Of a DNA stretch of 64,000 bases, positions 46,265-57,000 are shown piece by piece. Source of the DNA: Adiantum capillus-veneris (taxonomy: Eukaryota > Streptophyta > Polypodiopsida > Polypodiales > Pteridaceae); NCBI GenBank assembly GCA_014529385.2, contig CM043969.1, forward strand, positions 71,088,176 to 71,152,175, written 5' to 3'. The notes below the pieces were generated by a model. That model searched no databases. It saw nothing but the letters and a program-made list of their open reading frames with translations, and was not told the DNA's origin. The position numbers were made by a program, and so were the translations under genes. Position 1 is the stretch's first letter. Each line of letters opens with the position of its first letter.

Positions 46265-46941
46265 TGTTAGGAAATAAGACGTAGCTAAATAGATAATTGA
46301 GTAGATTACTTAATGGAGAGAGACAAATTTATATACACGAGATTATAAAGTAGAGAGAGAGAGTACACACGATATACATGGTTCACCCAATGTGGGCTAC
46401 GTCCACGTGAAAGCATCCACTCAATGGCTTTAGTACTTCAAAACAAGAAGCAGTTTACAAAGGGATTATACCCTTAATGGAGCTCCCGCCTTGCTTCACT
46501 CTCACCACCTCACACTCACCTTGTTGCATCAACTTCACACTATGAAATGTGTGTAGAAATGGCCTCCTTTTATAGGCCAAAAGGGCTGCCCTCTCTTATG
46601 AGAGACAGCCATGTGTAGCCGCCCTTGTGCGAATAAGTCCAAATCGGACCCTCCAATCCGCCCATGTGTGGCCGCCCTTGAGAAGACAAGTCCGCTTTTG
46701 AATTCGGCCACCGGCCACCGGCCATTGACTTCCGACCACCGGCCATCGGCCATTGACTACCGGCCACCGGCCACCGGCCAACCGACCGGTTGTTTTCCGA
46801 CCACTTTTCGGCCGCCGTCCGGCCATAATATTCCGGCAAAAAAGAATATTCTGGTGGAAAAAAAAAAGTCTCGGGGGCCTCCGCCCCCGAGGCCTCTAAA
46901 GTTGCCCCTGATTCTTGTTCGTGAAAATTTTGGTTTCCGGT
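46265..46941 (-). repeat. Copia 5' LTR, truncated
   Basis: It aligns with 41465-42140 and stops at GGTTTCCGGT. The remaining 108 bp of the left copy are not found here. Confidence 0.92.
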
Positions 46942-47700
46942 ACCTTGTTCACTGTTATGTCCAAATGGGCGGTGTCTTTGATCTACTTTAGTTGGTGCTA
47001 CTGCAGTATTAGTCAAACATGGACATCTGTTTTGATAATGTCCCAACTCTCCACATTCAAAGCATCCAACATCCAAGCATGAAGGAGTTTGAGCACTAGC
47101 AGCATAAGCTTTTTGTGGTTGTCCATTATTATTGGGAATCCTTATTGGTCATTTGACACCATTAAAACTTTGATTTTGTTCAACTCTCCTTCTAATCCCT
47201 TTCTCCTTCATTAAGGACCTAGTTCGGAGTAAAGCATCTTGCACAATAGTAGGTTTTATAACTTCTAATTGCGAGCTAATTGGTTCTCTTAAACCTTGAC
47301 AAAAACGGGCTACATGTTGCTCTATGGTCATTGGTGGAGCATAACGCCTAAGTGTTACAAACTTTGAGTAGTATTCTTCCAAGAATAAGCTCTATTGTTT
47401 CAAGCTAAAGAACTAATTCATCTCCAATTCTTATGGAAAGGAGGTAAGTATCTTTCCTTCACTGCTTGTTTAATTTCCCTCCAACTCTGGAAGTTCTCCA
47501 ATACTCCCATGTTGCGGCAATGTTGTTTCCACCATAAGTTTGCTTCACCTAAGAGGCAAAACATCCCTAGCATCGCTTGGTTTATAGGTGTGGTCTTTGC
47601 AACCAATAAGTAATCATCCATAGATTTAATCCATAGCTTTGATCCATACTTCTACATCCTTCTCAATATCAACATCCTCTCCTTTAAAAGAAGATGGTTA
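46942..47700 (-). pseudogene. G2 gag with CCHC zinc knuckle
   Basis: On the minus strand: LGEANLWWKQHCRN and SWREIKQAVKERYLPP (47621-47418), then MEEYYSKFVTLRRYAPP and FCQGLREPISSQLEV (47382-47149), then the knuckle CFECGELGHYQNRC (about 47064-47023). A frame change lies between 47418 and 47382 and a stop near 47149. The gag is homologous to those of G1 and G3. Confidence 0.85.
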
Positions 47701-48330
47701 CATTTGTTTGAGCAATAACTTCTTCTCTTGAATTTTTGTATGGATAGCATTGTTCTAAGGTTTTTTTGTTATAGGAGTGATTTGAGGGTTCTCCTAAGTG
47801 TATGTATATATTAACGTTAATATTCATAATAACTCAAAGCACTAAGGTATTTTATAGACTTAAACTTATCTAGTCCATTAAAAGCTCAATCGTATGACAT
47901 AACCAATCACTACTTATCCAGTCTATTAAAACTTAATCACATGACTTAACCAATCATGACTTATCCAATCCATCAAAACTCAATCACATGACTTAACCAG
48001 TCATGACTTATCTCAATCACATGAATTAACCAGTCATGGCTTATCTAATTCACCAAAACTCCCTTACATGACTTAACTAGCCATACAATATTTTTTTGAA
48101 GAAAAACTACTCAATCGTTTTATTCATAAGACATCAAAATGTCATGTAGGTATTTAGAAAAATCTCTCAATGAGAGAATACAATAGAATTTTCAACCACA
48201 ATTGTGGTACACATCAACTAACATGTTGTAATATCTTCGTCAGTCAAGTAATGAGTATAGAAAACCATACACACGAGGAAGCTTGAAGTAGCTACTAAAA
48301 TATTTTTAACTTAGGCTCTAATACCAATTG
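47701..48330 (-). other. G2 leader with primer binding site
   Basis: Non-coding. A block of near-identical short repeats (TTATCYAGTCCATYAAAACTCAATCACATGACTTAACCAG-like, about 47865-48075, at least four copies) is the main feature; fewer copies occur in G3 near 50960-51005. AATTGGTATTAGAGCC on the minus strand (48331-48316) is the primer site, one base off the initiator-Met match. Confidence 0.7.
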
Positions 48331-49154
48331 TGAGGTCCCGTACAATTTGATAGATGGCATTTCTTTATTCTCAAGTTCCATTGACGGCACCCTACTCCGT
48401 TTCCACGAAGTAGAGGTACAAGCAATAGAAGAGAGAAAGTCCTCTATCCATCATGTTCATGATTATAAGGGTCATACACCACAAGCCAGGTCAATAAATC
48501 AAGGATTCTAATGAAATCTCTTTCCTAACATAAAGATGAAATCCCATTGACATATTTAGAATCTATAAACAATGCCTTTTTTCCCACGTTTAAGAGACAC
48601 GGCCACCATTCATAAACCCAAAATATGATATGAGACATAAGCTAAACAAACTACTAATCTTGTGAAAAGTACCTGACTTATCGGATCCACCTGTCATAGA
48701 CGTAGTTCCGTTAGGATAATAGTCTCTCACTTTCCACACCACACTCACCTGTTCTTCTTGTTTTTTGATTACTACCACGTTGTTTTACATATACAAACAG
48801 TGTTCCTTTATTAATTTTGGCCACAGATTCTTTCATATAGCCCTTTAAACATCACCAAAACAATCCTTTCTCAAACATGTTCTAATGAAGATATTCCTAT
48901 AATTCAACAAAAAAATGAATCTTTTAATTATGCTTAATAGTTTGTCGCTACCTGTGGACTTTCTCTATCTAGCTAATAGAGCCTTTGCAAAGGATTTAAT
49001 TATTTTCTAACCGCAAAATGTGCAAACTTCCTAGTTGCTAATTGAAGGAAGCATCTTGCTAACTGCAAGGCATCCTGCTAACCGACAAGAGACAAAAAGA
49101 GAGCTGATAACCTCAGCTTACTTTTTGCTAACCTCGGAATCACCTCGCTAACCG
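48331..49154 (-). repeat. G2 5' LTR
   Basis: It aligns with 51673-51777 plus 58491-59485 in the same orientation (shared CAAGTTCCATTGAYGRCACC, TTTCATATAGCCCTT, CTAATGAAGA and CGCTAACC landmarks). On the minus strand it ends GGGACCTCACA next to the primer site. Confidence 0.75.
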
Positions 49155-49202
49155 CAGTTGATGAGGAGAATAAAACATTTACGTTGATGGGTGCTTGATG
49201 TT

Positions 49203-50060
49203 TGAATAATTCTTTAAGCTCCAGGGTTGTCAACAGCTACATAAATAGTTTCTCTCTCTTCTTCTTCACCAAGAGTAGGCTCTCCTACAGTTGCATATGC
49301 ATGAGGATTCCTACCTTGACCTCTTTTAAAGGCCCTAGCTACTCTTCCTTGGCCTCTACCTTGTCCACCATTTCTTCCACTATTACATCTATTCTGATAA
49401 TGTCCCAACTCCTCACATTCAAAGCATTGAATATGCAAGTGTGAAAAATTTTGGACATTACTGGCATAAGCTCTTTGTGGTTTTCTATCATTGGAAAATT
49501 TCTTGGTTGCCTATTAGCACTATTAAAGCTTTGATTATGTTCTAATCTCTTACTTCTTCATTAAGGACTTAGCTCATAGCAAGGCATTTTGTACCGTGGT
49601 AGGTTTCATGGCTTCTAGTCCATGATTTGATTGGTTTCCTCAAGCCTTGATAGAAGAAAACACTACCTATTGTTCTGTGTTAACTGATGGTGCATGACAT
49701 CTAAGGCTTACAAAATTTGAGTAGTACTCTTCCAAGGAGCTGTATTGTCTCAAGCTAAAGAAATCATTTACTTTTATCACCTCATGGGTAGAAGATAAGT
49801 ATCTCTCCTTCGCTGCTTGTTTGATCTCCCTCCAACTTTGGGAGTTTTCTAACGCTCCCATGTCTTAGCAATGTTATATAGTTTTTCTTCCCCTGAGACA
49901 TGAAACATTCCTAATTGCTTGTTTTGTAGGTGCAGTCTTTGCAGTGGAGAAGTAGTCATTCATAACTTCAATCTATATTTTTGCATCCTACTCAATATTA
50001 TTGCTCTCTCCCTTAAAAAGGGTGCTTACATTTTCTTGAGCAACAACTTTATCTCTTGAA
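49203..50060 (-). pseudogene. G3 gag with CCHC zinc knuckle
   Basis: On the minus strand: SWREIKQAAKERYLSS and SLEEYYSNFVSLR (49861-49667), then the knuckle CFECEELGHYQNRC (about 49429-49388), then an Arg/Gly-rich tail (GRNGGQGRGQGRVARAFKRG). Stops and frame changes separate the pieces. Confidence 0.85.
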
Positions 50061-51219
50061 CTTTTATCTCATTACGAAACAAATGGACGCATTTTTGGGC
50101 CTTTTAGCTCTAGTGAGAGAATGCCCCTTCGCCAATAGGAAGAAGGCTAACGTTACGTAGAAAAGCCTGTTTTCTCATTTTTGGAAACGCTTATTGTTGA
50201 CATCTTGCAGAAGCCCCGAGCACCTTTTTATGACCCGATGTTGCTATCTTGCATAAGCATCGATCACCTTTTTGTGAGGTACTCAAAATTCAAATTCGAA
50301 TAGGTCGTACTTGATAGCGATTGATAGGTCCTATTTAAGACCATGAAGAGGTTATAAGACCATGAAGAGGTTAGAACCAAGCGAATAGAGGCCCTTGAGG
50401 GGTCTCTTGGGCCTCTACTCGCTTGGTACTGACCTCAGGAGGCCCTAGATTTTAAAAAGTACTATCCTGAGCTAGAGATGACATATTTTATTGTTTTAAA
50501 GTGCTATCCTAAGGTTTTTTGACGTTTTGGATGCATCCTTGGTGTTCTTTTTGTATTTTGAAAACATCACTTATGTTTTTCCTCTCATATCACACCACAT
50601 CACTCATTAAGTTTCACAGACATGGGTTTTTGTGCACACTTCATCTGGGCTCTCAAAAAGTATTTTGTACAAGAATGCATTTAAGTAATCAAGAAAACTT
50701 TTATGTATGTACTATGAGAGATAAAATTCCAAAAAACCACTTTTGTATTTTTTAGGATTACCTCTCTCTATGCTGAGTTTGCATTTCTTACAAGGCCCAA
50801 AATTGAGATTAACTTTCTCTTAATGATATGGAATCATTTGGAGGCTTTTTGAATATAACATTGATTTGAGGATTCCCTTGGAGCACATGCATATATTAGC
50901 ATATTATAATAACATCAATGTTCGTAATATCTCAAAACACTAAGGATTTTTTTGGAATTAGACTTATCTAGTCCATTGAAAGATTAATCACATGACTTAA
51001 CTAGTCAAAAATTTAAGACAACTTGATCTCACACTCAAAAAGGCATGTAGGGTGGTTTACAATGATCTCTCATGAGGAAGCATACTTGAGGTTCCATTCA
51101 TAATTGTGATACACATCAGGTGGCATGTTGTGTAATATTTCGATGGGTCGGGCCATGGATGTAGAAAATGATACACATGGGGAAGTTTGTGGTAGCCAAT
51201 TAAAACTCTATTCTTGAAT
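50061..51219 (-). other. G3 leader and adjoining non-coding DNA, with a hairpin
   Basis: Positions about 50855-51205 align with the G2 leader (GACTTATCTAGTCCATTGAAAG, ACACATCAGGTGGCATG). The part at 50090-50850 has no counterpart in G2 and may be a further insertion. It contains a short tandem AAGACCATGAAGAGGTTA duplication (50339-50375) and the hairpin at 50367-50436. Confidence 0.55.
50367..50436. repeat. Hairpin, 28-bp stem, 14-base loop
   Basis: Arms 50367-50394 and 50409-50436 pair with three or four mismatches; the core ACCAAGCGAATAGAGGCCC pairs with GGGCCTCTACTCGCTTGGT with one mismatch. Confidence 0.88.
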
Positions 51220-51672
51220 GTTGGGCGAGTGTGATTGTTGAGAACAACTCAATTGCTGGGGATTATTGATGCTAATTTATCATAAAACCATTAATTAAGG
51301 ATCATGACTCCATCAGGGACCATGATAGTTGTTGGGCCTTCTTGAAATTGGAAGTGTTGAGTCAGCTTCAAGTCTTCAGTCCACTTGATTAGGTGTAGGT
51401 CAATTTCCAAGTGTTCAATATGACATGCTCAAATGGAAAAATTTGACCCACAAACTCAACAATTTATATGAGGCACAAAAAGCTTGTCAAGAATGAGGAA
51501 CAGTTTCGCTCAAAATTCAAAGCTTGGTGATTGGCGAACAGTGTGGTACATTACTTGAAATATAATTAAATAGTTGGTGTCCATAAATTTGTGCTACAAA
51601 ACAAACAGGATAATAGTGTCAAACTCTATATTCATGCATTCAAACCCAAGAACAAAATCTAAACACAAATTG
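51220..51672. other. Segment of unknown origin between the G3 leader and LTR
   Basis: About 450 bp stand where the G2 relic has only the end of its leader and the primer site. No termini, target duplication or coding potential recognised. Confidence 0.5.
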
Positions 51673-51777
51673 TAAGGTCCCCAACCTAGAGATTGGGGCC
51701 ACTTGATAGTTGTCCTTCCTCAAGTTCCATTGATGACACCTTATTCCAATCCAAAGAAGCAAGAATACGAGCAATAG
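51673..51777 (-). repeat. G3 LTR, inner part
   Basis: On the plus strand it starts TGTAAGGTCCCC and matches 48331-48430. It ends in the LINE target duplication AAGAATACGAGCAATAG (51761-51777). Confidence 0.8.
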
Positions 51778-52289
51778 GAATTGAATTGAAAAAAATTGCG
51801 AGCTCACTACTACTGCTCCACCTGTGCAGGCCTAGCTTCACCCCCCCTCCTCAGCCCGCTGCCTCCCCCCCTGCCTCGCTGCCCACCCCCGCGCTACCTG
51901 TCAACCTGCGCTGCCCCCCCGTCACCCCCTCCTCCTGCTGTCGCCAGCGTTTTCGCCTTCCCGAACCCGCTGCCCCCCCACCGCTCCCCCGCCTCGGTTT
52001 CTCCCCATCATCCACTGCAGTTCGGCCTCCTTGGCATTGCTTCCTTTTTTGGGCCAGTGTCTCCTGCACCTGGCTGCAGCGTCCGCCCGTCGACCTCTTC
52101 TTATGACACAGCAGTAGACACAGATGGAGGCTCCAGCTTCGCCATAGAGGGACTCGCCAGAAGCCCCCTCGCTCGACCTTGCTGAGCCCACCATTCGACT
52201 TGCTCTATCGCCGGCAGAGCAAGCGAGCCTAGCCACTGAGGTAGAGCGATTTGCAAGCGACTTCAGTCATCTGCAAAATTCTCGGCACC

Positions 52290-53081
52290 CGACCTAGCAG
52301 AGGATAGCTGCGAGACCTTCTCCAAGCCCGCCTTCTCGCAAAGGTGGGCAAGATCTTGGATGTCCAGATTCTCGAACGGGGGTACTATCAGATCGAGTTC
52401 GAGACCTCCAAGATGGCTTCCAAGGTCATAGCTATGAGTCCACTGGCCATCTAAGCATCACGCGCCCACTCTCGACAGTGGCGACATGGTTTTGACCCGA
52501 CTTCGGATGTGCTAGTAGAGGAGGCAGACATCCCCATCTCAGTCTGCTTTCCGGGTTTACAGAGGGAGTACCTACCACTTCTTTCCAGGATTGGCTCCGC
52601 CATCAGGACTGTCTTGGAGACACCTCGTACGGAAGCATCAGTAGCTGCCAAGGCGGGTTGCATCCCCTTAGTTCGAGTTTTGGTCAAAGATACCCACACA
52701 CTCCCGAAGGTCATCCTTCTACCTCGGGTGAGTGGGGGTTGGTTTAGACAGAGTGTGGAGCACTCGAGTCTCCCAAACCAGTGCTTCATTTGCTGACAGA
52801 TGGGCCACCTAGCGAAGGCCTGTCCATGGAGGAGGCCACGGCTTGCACCCCCGACCTCAGTCCCAGCCTGCCAAGGCTGGGCCGTAGCCACAGTCAGCGG
52901 CACAACGCACAGATTTAGAGCCACCCTCCGAGCCTCGGGCTCCAGCGGCGAAGGAGGGGTGGCAGCAGGCCCGTGGCCATCAACGCTAGAGGCCACATCG
53001 ATAGCCTGGCACTCAAAGTGGCCCTCAAGTGCCTACTCAGCAGTAGTGGGTTCCCACGGGGAACTACTTTGGTCCTCTTGA
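52290..53081 (+). pseudogene. LINE ORF1: DUF4283-like domain and CCHC knuckle
   Basis: One frame reads LLAKVGKILDVQILERGYYQIEFE (from about 52335), TAA at 52453-52455, then HGFDPTSD, ISVCFPGLQREYLPLLSRIG and the knuckle CFIC-stop-QMGHLAKAC (52782-52823, TGA within). This order, DUF4283 then a zinc knuckle, is usual for plant LINE ORF1 proteins, which bind the element RNA. Upstream (51790-52260) lies Pro/Ser-rich sequence with no clear frame. The frame ends at 53079-53081 and the following piece lies in another frame. Confidence 0.8.
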
Positions 53082-53097
53082 GGAGGAGGAGTCCCCT

Positions 53098-54033
53098 ATG
53101 CCAACCTCCACCTTCGCTTCACCCTCGACAGCCGCTCCCCCTTCAGAGTTCCCCTCCTCCTCCTCATCCTCCCCCCCGCCCTCTGCTCCCGTCGCCTCTA
53201 AACCTTGCCCCTCTACCTCTGTCGCCCCACCCCGCTCCTCTTCCCCTCTGCTCCCCCCAGCTCCTTCTCCCCCCCCTCCTGCTCCAGTTCCACAATTGAC
53301 TCAGGAGACTAGTCCCTCGCCGGCAGCTAGGAGATCTCTTGGCAGCGCCTTTGCCATGATCCGCCTAGCGAGAGAGGGTCAGCCCTTCTTGTGGCCCCCT
53401 CTACAGATTCATACATCTTCCCTTGCAGTTATCCCTCGTGGTCTGACCAGCATTGACCTCCGACGCCGCTGGGATTTCTTCGACTACGGGTTCACTCGAT
53501 TTCTCGGAGATTCCGTAGCACACCACGAGGTAGCCTGCTTCAGAGTCCATGCTTTGTTCCTCGCCACTAGGGGGATAGAGGCCTTGGACTCAGCAGTTGG
53601 TTTCTCCTTGCCCCTCTGTGGTAGGGCCGAGACAGAGTGGTCCCTTGACTCAGTGTTGGGATGGTTGTATACACATGTTCTCGAGTTCTCTCATCACATG
53701 GGAGAGCTTGGAGTTACAGATTTGCTGCAGACTTTGTGGCCATTGGCCAAGTTCGCGGTGACACCCCCAGACTCAACAGGATGTAGGCACATTGTGGTGT
53801 ACTTTTTTGCTGATACACAGTGTTTGCCTTGCTATGTATACATTCATGAGGACTTCTGGACAGAGGAGGTTGCTTTACGCACGGTTCGCTTTGCTTGGGC
53901 TTGGGCTAGGCACTCACTACAGTCTCGCCTATCTAGAGGACACTCGGATGCGGATTACTCCCCATCCAAGCCAGCCTCAGCGATAGCCCATCTTGCTACT
54001 GCGGCAGCATCTATTCTCTCTCGCTCCCCATGA
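53098..54033 (+). CDS. LINE ORF1 C-terminal part, 311 codons, unknown domain
   Basis: An open frame from about 53098 to TGA 54031-54033. The first 80 residues are Pro/Ser-rich. The rest (from SLGSAFAMIRLAREGQPF) is globular in look, rich in Trp, His, Leu and Phe, with RGLTSIDLRRRWDFFDYGF, HVLEFSHHMGELGV and CRHIVVYFFADTQCLPC. I do not recognise the family. It follows the knuckle region after a frame change and overlaps the ORF2 start by ATGA, so I take it as the end of ORF1. No stop interrupts it, unlike its neighbours. Its real start is uncertain because the upstream frame is broken. Confidence 0.6.
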   Translation: MPTSTFASPSTAAPPSEFPSSSSSSPPPSAPVASKPCPSTSVAPPRSSSPLLPPAPSPPPPAPVPQLTQETSPSPAARRSLGSAFAMIRLAREGQPFLWPPLQIHTSSLAVIPRGLTSIDLRRRWDFFDYGFTRFLGDSVAHHEVACFRVHALFLATRGIEALDSAVGFSLPLCGRAETEWSLDSVLGWLYTHVLEFSHHMGELGVTDLLQTLWPLAKFAVTPPDSTGCRHIVVYFFADTQCLPCYVYIHEDFWTEEVALRTVRFAWAWARHSLQSRLSRGHSDADYSPSKPASAIAHLATAAASILSRSP

Positions 54034-57000
54034 GTATCATCTCGTGGAACGTGCAGGGACTAGGTTGGCCCCAGTTTCAGCGAGACAGCGGGGCCGATTG
54101 CGTCAGGAGCTTCAGCGTTGCCTTGTGGGAGGAGAGATTGATCTCCTTATGCTTCAGGAGCACCATCTGTGTGAGAGCCGCATTCGACGATGTGGTCAGA
54201 TTTTTCGTGGACGATATGATACCTTTTGGTCAGCTGCTTTTGGACCTAGAGACATCTAGGGTGGGGTATTTATGACTATTGTGGATTCATTGCAGTAGGC
54301 CATTGTGGGCAGAGGGATTATTGTGCCAGGCAGGGCTCAGTGGATTACTATGCAGGTTCAGGGTGGCCTTGTGGGCTTCCTGAACATCTATGCGCCCAAT
54401 GTGGCGAGTGCTCGTGTAGAGTTTTGGTCACAGATTGTTGAGTCTTTGCCGCAGGCTGACCATTGGTGTGTAGGAGGGGACTTCAACATGTTGGAGGACC
54501 CTTCTGACAGGATTGGAGGCAGCCATGCTACTGTGCATGGAGTCGAGTTAGCATCTTGGGAGAGGTTGTGTATGACTTTGAGGGTCTCGGAAACATGGCA
54601 GCACTCTGGCTTTGTGAGGACTCCAGCCAGTCTTGCCTTCTCTAGATCGGACCGCAGAGTGGGAGGAGTGAATCTATCGCGGATAGATCGCTTCTACACT
54701 AGTGACCACTTCAATGACTTGGGGGGATCAGTGGGCATCCTGGCAGGGACATCCTTCTCGGACCATGCACCAGTGATCCTCACAGTGGCAGACAGGCAGA
54801 GGAGTGGGAGAATGATGCTTCGCATCCCAGAGCGGGCCTTGTTGGACTCATCCTTAGAGAGAGGGTAGAGGCTCTCTGGACAGAGGGCATGGACAGACAG
54901 GTTCTACCTGAGTGGGTCTTGTTGGACTCAGCCTCAGAGAGAGGGTAGAGGCTCTTTGGACAGAGGGCATGGATAGACAGGTTCTACTTGCAGACATAGT
55001 GGCTTTAGGCCTAGCTCAGCTTAGCCACTTTTTTCTCCCCATGAGTCCCTGGCTCGCCGGGCTGCAGCGAGAGCGGAGGAGCATTGTCTCACAGGCATTG
55101 ATTCACTACAGAGGATGCAGGAGCAGCATCCAGACAGTCCATGGTTGGAGGAGCAGTTACAGTAGGCTCGACAGGAGCTTGATAGCACAGAGGAGAGGCG
55201 TCATGAGTTTGCCTTTCACCGACAGGCATCTCAGTGGACTCAGGTGGGTGACAGAGTGATAGGTGCTCTTTTTGAGACAGTGGGACCTTGGCACTCGCAT
55301 GCCAAGGTCAATCAGTTGAGGAGACCCGATGGGTCAGTTGTTTGTGAGCCTGAGGATATGTGTACAGTTGCTACTGACTTCTACCATGAGATACTGTCGG
55401 CTGAGCCCCGGCCCCGGTCAGAGAGGCAGGATGCATGCAGGGGAGCAGGTTTGGGCACAGATGCCTTGTCTTGTGACTGAGGAGATGCACCAGAGGCTAG
55501 AGATGCCACTTCAGCTTGAGGAGCTGCACACAGCTCTTAGGGCCCTCCCTCGTGGTAGCTGTCCAAGTGAGGATGGACTAACTCCTAGCTTTTTCTTGGA
55601 GTACTGGGACCTGCTTGGCCCAGATCTTTGTAGTGCCTTTCAGTACATTTTGCACACAGGAGTGATGCCGGATAGCATGAGTGAGGGCCTGATTTACCTC
55701 ATTCCAAAGGAGGGTGGCTCCTTGGATGAGATTCGACAGTGGCGTCCCATCACCATCCTCAACTCAGCCTACAAAATTCTTGTCAAGGCTCTGAGTTTGA
55801 GGATTCAGCCACTCTTGGAGAGCCTTATACATGGGACTCAGACAGGTTTTGTCAAGGAACGCAGTATCCTTGACAACATATTCACTTTCTGGGAGGCTTC
55901 TGCCCTAGCACGGCTCCGTGGGGAGGACCTTGTGATTCTTCTTCTCGATTTTGAGAAGGCGTATGACAGAGTTGACTGGGACTTTCTAGAGGGCACTCTA
56001 CGCAGGATGGGCTTCTCAGATGCTTGGACCAGAGAGGTGTCAGCTTTGTACAGACAGGCTCACAGTCAGGTGCTTTTGGCAGGAGGTAGAGGTGAGCGCT
56101 TCATGCTCACACGCTCGATTAGGCAAGGTTGTCCTCTTGCCCCCTTTCTCTTTCTGTTCTATGCGGAGGCGATGAGTAGATTTTTGGTGTCACAATAGGT
56201 TGGTCTGAGGGGCTTAGCACTCCTTATTCGGGGAGATGAGCTACTGGACGCTGAGTTTGCCGATGACTCAGCCTTGTACTTAGAGGGCCAAGAGGCCAAT
56301 CTACACGGATGTGAGCAAGCTTTGGAGACCTTTTGTTGTGCATCGGGCGCACTGATCAACTGGAGAAAGACAGTGGATTTCTTGGTTGGCAGTGCTCCTG
56401 TGCCAGATTGGATGGCAGGAGAGGGTTTCAGGTGGATTCCCCCAAGGACTGCAGTTCGGTACTTGGGTTGTCAGGTTGGTTTGGACTTGTCCCCCGAGCA
56501 GCAGATTGCTCCTCTTCTCCTATCCATCAGGAGAAAGCTGTTACATTGGAGCTCAGCACGACTTTCGCTGGCTGGTAGAGTAGTAGTTGCCAACCAGGTG
56601 TTGATGGAGACTATGTGGTACATCACTTCTTGCTGGATCTTCTCGAGTTCTTGTATCAGTTAGGTAGAGAGGCTAATCAGGAACTTCATTTGGTCAAGTC
56701 GTGACACTCACATTGCCCGAGCCAAGGTGGCTTGGTCGGTCATCACACTTCCTTATTCTCAGGGAGAGCTTGGGATCATTGATCCAGCACAGCACAGAAG
56801 ATCCCTTCTTGAGATGGATCTTTACAGAGTTGCGCCGAGTTGGTTTGAGCAGGAGACTAGAGGACCGCTTCGCTGTGAGTTTGCTTCGATCTTGGGAGCT
56901 CTTACGGCGTGGCCTAGAGCAGAGACAGTCGACGTGCACCGAGGAGCGCCTACGGTAGCCCCTCATCTGGAACCCAATGGTTAGCACTCAGAGAGGCCAC

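Larger units (their letters stand above)
41465..46941 (-). mobile_element. Copia-type LTR retrotransposon (TNT1-like), 5' LTR truncated
   Basis: Direct repeats at 41465-42249 (785 bp) and 46265-46941 (677 bp) flank one polyprotein frame on the minus strand. Reading the minus strand, the 5' LTR ends CCTAACA, and TGGTATCAGAGC (complement of 46251-46262) is the primer site. AAGTGGGAGATT precedes the 3' LTR and is its polypurine tract. Domain order gag, protease, integrase, reverse transcriptase, RNase H is the copia order. The outer 108 bp of the 5' LTR are missing at 46941, where G2 gag begins. Confidence 0.95.
41269..49154 (-). mobile_element. Gypsy-type LTR-gag-protease relic G2, split by a copia element
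   Basis: On the minus strand from the right: LTR (49154-48331), primer site (48330-48319), leader, gag (47700-46942), then the copia insertion, then the protease start (41464-41269), cut off against the G1 LTR. No 3' LTR, reverse transcriptase or integrase. The region left of the copia element aligns with 49155-49205 of G3, which confirms that the sequence was continuous before the copia insertion. Confidence 0.75.

Noticed and set aside
47865-48075. Regular short repeats that could suggest a CRISPR array
   Set aside because: Repeats are adjacent and imperfect without unique spacers, and they lie in the leader of a plant LTR element.
51851-52236. Minus-strand Gly/Arg-rich frames
   Set aside because: Shadows of the Pro/Ser-rich start of the plus-strand LINE.
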